From: an uncultured Prevotellaceae bacterium
Lineage (GTDB): Bacteria > Bacteroidota > Bacteroidia > Bacteroidales > Bacteroidaceae
Assembly: GCA_937915745.1 (NCBI GenBank)
Contig: CALGGJ010000003.1
Coordinates: 1 to 54,728 of the forward strand
Direction: 5' to 3'
Length of the DNA stretch: 54,728 bases
The notes under the pieces: generated by a model
Databases searched by the model: none
What the model saw: the letters and a program-made list of their open reading frames with translations, nothing else
What the model was told of the DNA's origin: nothing
Translations under genes and position numbers: made by a program
Part shown: positions 53,809-54,728 of the stretch, piece after piece
Layout: the number at the start of each line of letters is the position of its first letter
How positions within the stretch are numbered: the first letter of the stretch is position 1

Positions 53809-54728
53809 TTATATTGTTGGTGCTTCCAGTTTCATCTTCTCAACGAAGTCGTCGATTTCGTGCATGCGTGTCGGTATCTCTATGTTCTGTGGGCAGTGGT
53901 CGATGCAGATGCAACACTCCACGCAGTGGTCGGCCTGTCGGAGTCGTGGCACACTGCGGTCGTAGCCGATTAGGAAGTCCCTGCGCAGCTTGCGGTATTC
54001 GGGGTCACCTTCTACAGGCAGGCGTCCGTCGTTGATGCATTTGTTGTAATGTGCGAATATTCCCGGTATGTCGAGTCCATACGGACAGGGCATACAATAC
54101 TGACATGCGGTGCAAGGTATCGTCGGGTATTTCAGTATTTCGCGGGCTACCTCGTCTTGCAGGAATGTAAGTTCGTCTTCGGTGAGAGGTTTGAACGGGC
54201 ACAGTGCGCTCAGGTTGTCTTCGAGATGTTCCATATATGTCATGCCGCTCAGTGCTGTCAGTACTCGTGGATATGTTGCGCAGAATCTGAATGCCCACGA
54301 AGCGGCTGTACGTTCCGGTTCGCGTGTCTTGAGCATAGACAACACGTTGCTGTTCAGTTTCGACAGTCGTCCTCCGAGCAGAGGTTCCATTATCACCACA
54401 GGTATGCCTCGCTTGTCGAGTTCGTCATACAGATAACTGGCATTTACATTCTCGTCGCTTATTTCACTGGCGTTGTACCAGTCGAGGTAGTTCATCTGTA
54501 TCTGCACAAAGTCCCAGTGGTACTTGTCGTTGTTGTCCAGCAGATAGTCAAACTGCGTCACGTCGCCGTGATAGGAGAATCCGAGGTGCTTGATGCGTCC
54601 GGCCTGCCGTTCGCTGAGCCGGAAGTCGAGCAGCCTGTTGTCCAGGAATCGCGCCTTGAGGTTGTCCATGCCTCCTCCGCCGATGCTGTGCAGCAGGTAG
54701 TAGTCGATGTAGTCCACCTGCAACTCTT
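53809..54728 (-). CDS. Aldo/keto reductase with two [4Fe-4S] clusters (5' end outside window)
   Basis: At least 306 residues of a longer protein; the frame stays open to the right edge (ELQVDYIDYYLLHSI), so the N-terminal part of the TIM barrel, with the catalytic Asp/Tyr/Lys region, is missing from view. Seen: the barrel strands with IKHLGFSYHGDVTQFDYLLD, VQIQMNYLDWYN, GIPVVIMEPLLGGRLSKL and WAFRFCATYPRVLTALSGMT, and a C-terminal ferredoxin-like region with CTACQYCMPCPYG and CVECCICIDHCPQNIEIPT, two sets of four cysteines. This matches iron-sulfur aldo/keto reductases common in anaerobes, presumably NAD(P)H-dependent. It ends 22 bases before tatA. Substrate unknown. Confidence 0.92.
   Translation of the reverse strand, partial: ELQVDYIDYYLLHSIGGGGMDNLKARFLDNRLLDFRLSERQAGRIKHLGFSYHGDVTQFDYLLDNNDKYHWDFVQIQMNYLDWYNASEISDENVNASYLYDELDKRGIPVVIMEPLLGGRLSKLNSNVLSMLKTREPERTAASWAFRFCATYPRVLTALSGMTYMEHLEDNLSALCPFKPLTEDELTFLQDEVAREILKYPTIPCTACQYCMPCPYGLDIPGIFAHYNKCINDGRLPVEGDPEYRKLRRDFLIGYDRSVPRLRQADHCVECCICIDHCPQNIEIPTRMHEIDDFVEKMKLEAPTI

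Overview
The window looks like ordinary chromosome of a member of the order Bacteroidales, with base composition and gene content fitting Prevotellaceae or Muribaculaceae; I cannot place it more precisely. The support is protein families typical of Bacteroidota (a TamL-type Omp85 lipoprotein, a DUF5687/ABC ATPase pair, a CarboxypepD-reg/TonB-plug-like outer-membrane barrel, a GHL10 hydrolase, LolA beside FtsK) and repeated promoter boxes of the Bacteroidota type (TAnnTTTG, sometimes with an upstream TTTG). Shine-Dalgarno sequences are largely absent, as usual for this phylum, so many start codons were chosen from signal peptides, promoter positions and gene overlaps.

Layout. 1-1109 (-): a flotillin-like SPFH protein (3' end outside the window) and its NfeD partner. 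1588-9048 (+): pgk, a periplasmic-binding-like lipoprotein, a TPR protein, a SpoU/TrmH RNA methyltransferase and tamL. 9079-12396 (-): a 1105-residue secreted, probably carbohydrate-active protein. 12770-20291 (+): aspS, yidC, an S9 dipeptidyl-peptidase-like lipoprotein and an MFS transporter. 20535-33219: a RyR-domain remnant (+), then a long minus-strand run: rubrerythrin, GHL10 hydrolase, cardiolipin-synthase-like PLD protein, HAD phosphatase, ung, a truncated TlpA-like gene, NlpC/P60 lipoprotein, ABC ATPase, DUF5687 permease, trxB, lolA and ftsK. 33418-49572 (+, except one tRNA): a beta-helix lipoprotein, an outer-membrane barrel, tRNA-Pro(CGG) on the minus strand, a small sorting-domain protein with a large carbohydrate-binding beta-helix protein, class III fructose bisphosphatase, a DMP19 protein, an esterase, smpB and metH. 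49662-54728 (-): an AsmA/TamB-like protein, recA, tatC, tatA and an iron-sulfur aldo/keto reductase cut by the window edge.

Most genes are housekeeping or envelope functions: envelope assembly (TamL, AsmA-like, YidC, LolA, Tat), DNA maintenance (FtsK, RecA, Ung), translation (AspRS, SmpB, tRNA-Pro, RNA methyltransferase) and central metabolism (Pgk, Fbp, MetH). I see no phage, integrase, transposase, CRISPR-Cas or recognisable defence island.

The most unusual feature is in the gaps between genes. Four loci (1340-1405, 12509-12596, 25858-25938, 34913-35022) carry tandem arrays with an exact 22-base period. Each unit is a shared 12-base near-palindromic core (GACTGCGCACTC) plus a 10-base linker that is alike within an array but differs between arrays. 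Two further arrays with unrelated sequence (29803-29890 and 42576-42641) have the same 22-base period. One array sits exactly at the break of a truncated TlpA-like gene and another begins inside the stop codon of the preceding gene. A separate 20-base triplication duplicates the 3' end of the rubrerythrin gene. I know no name for these elements; their role is open.
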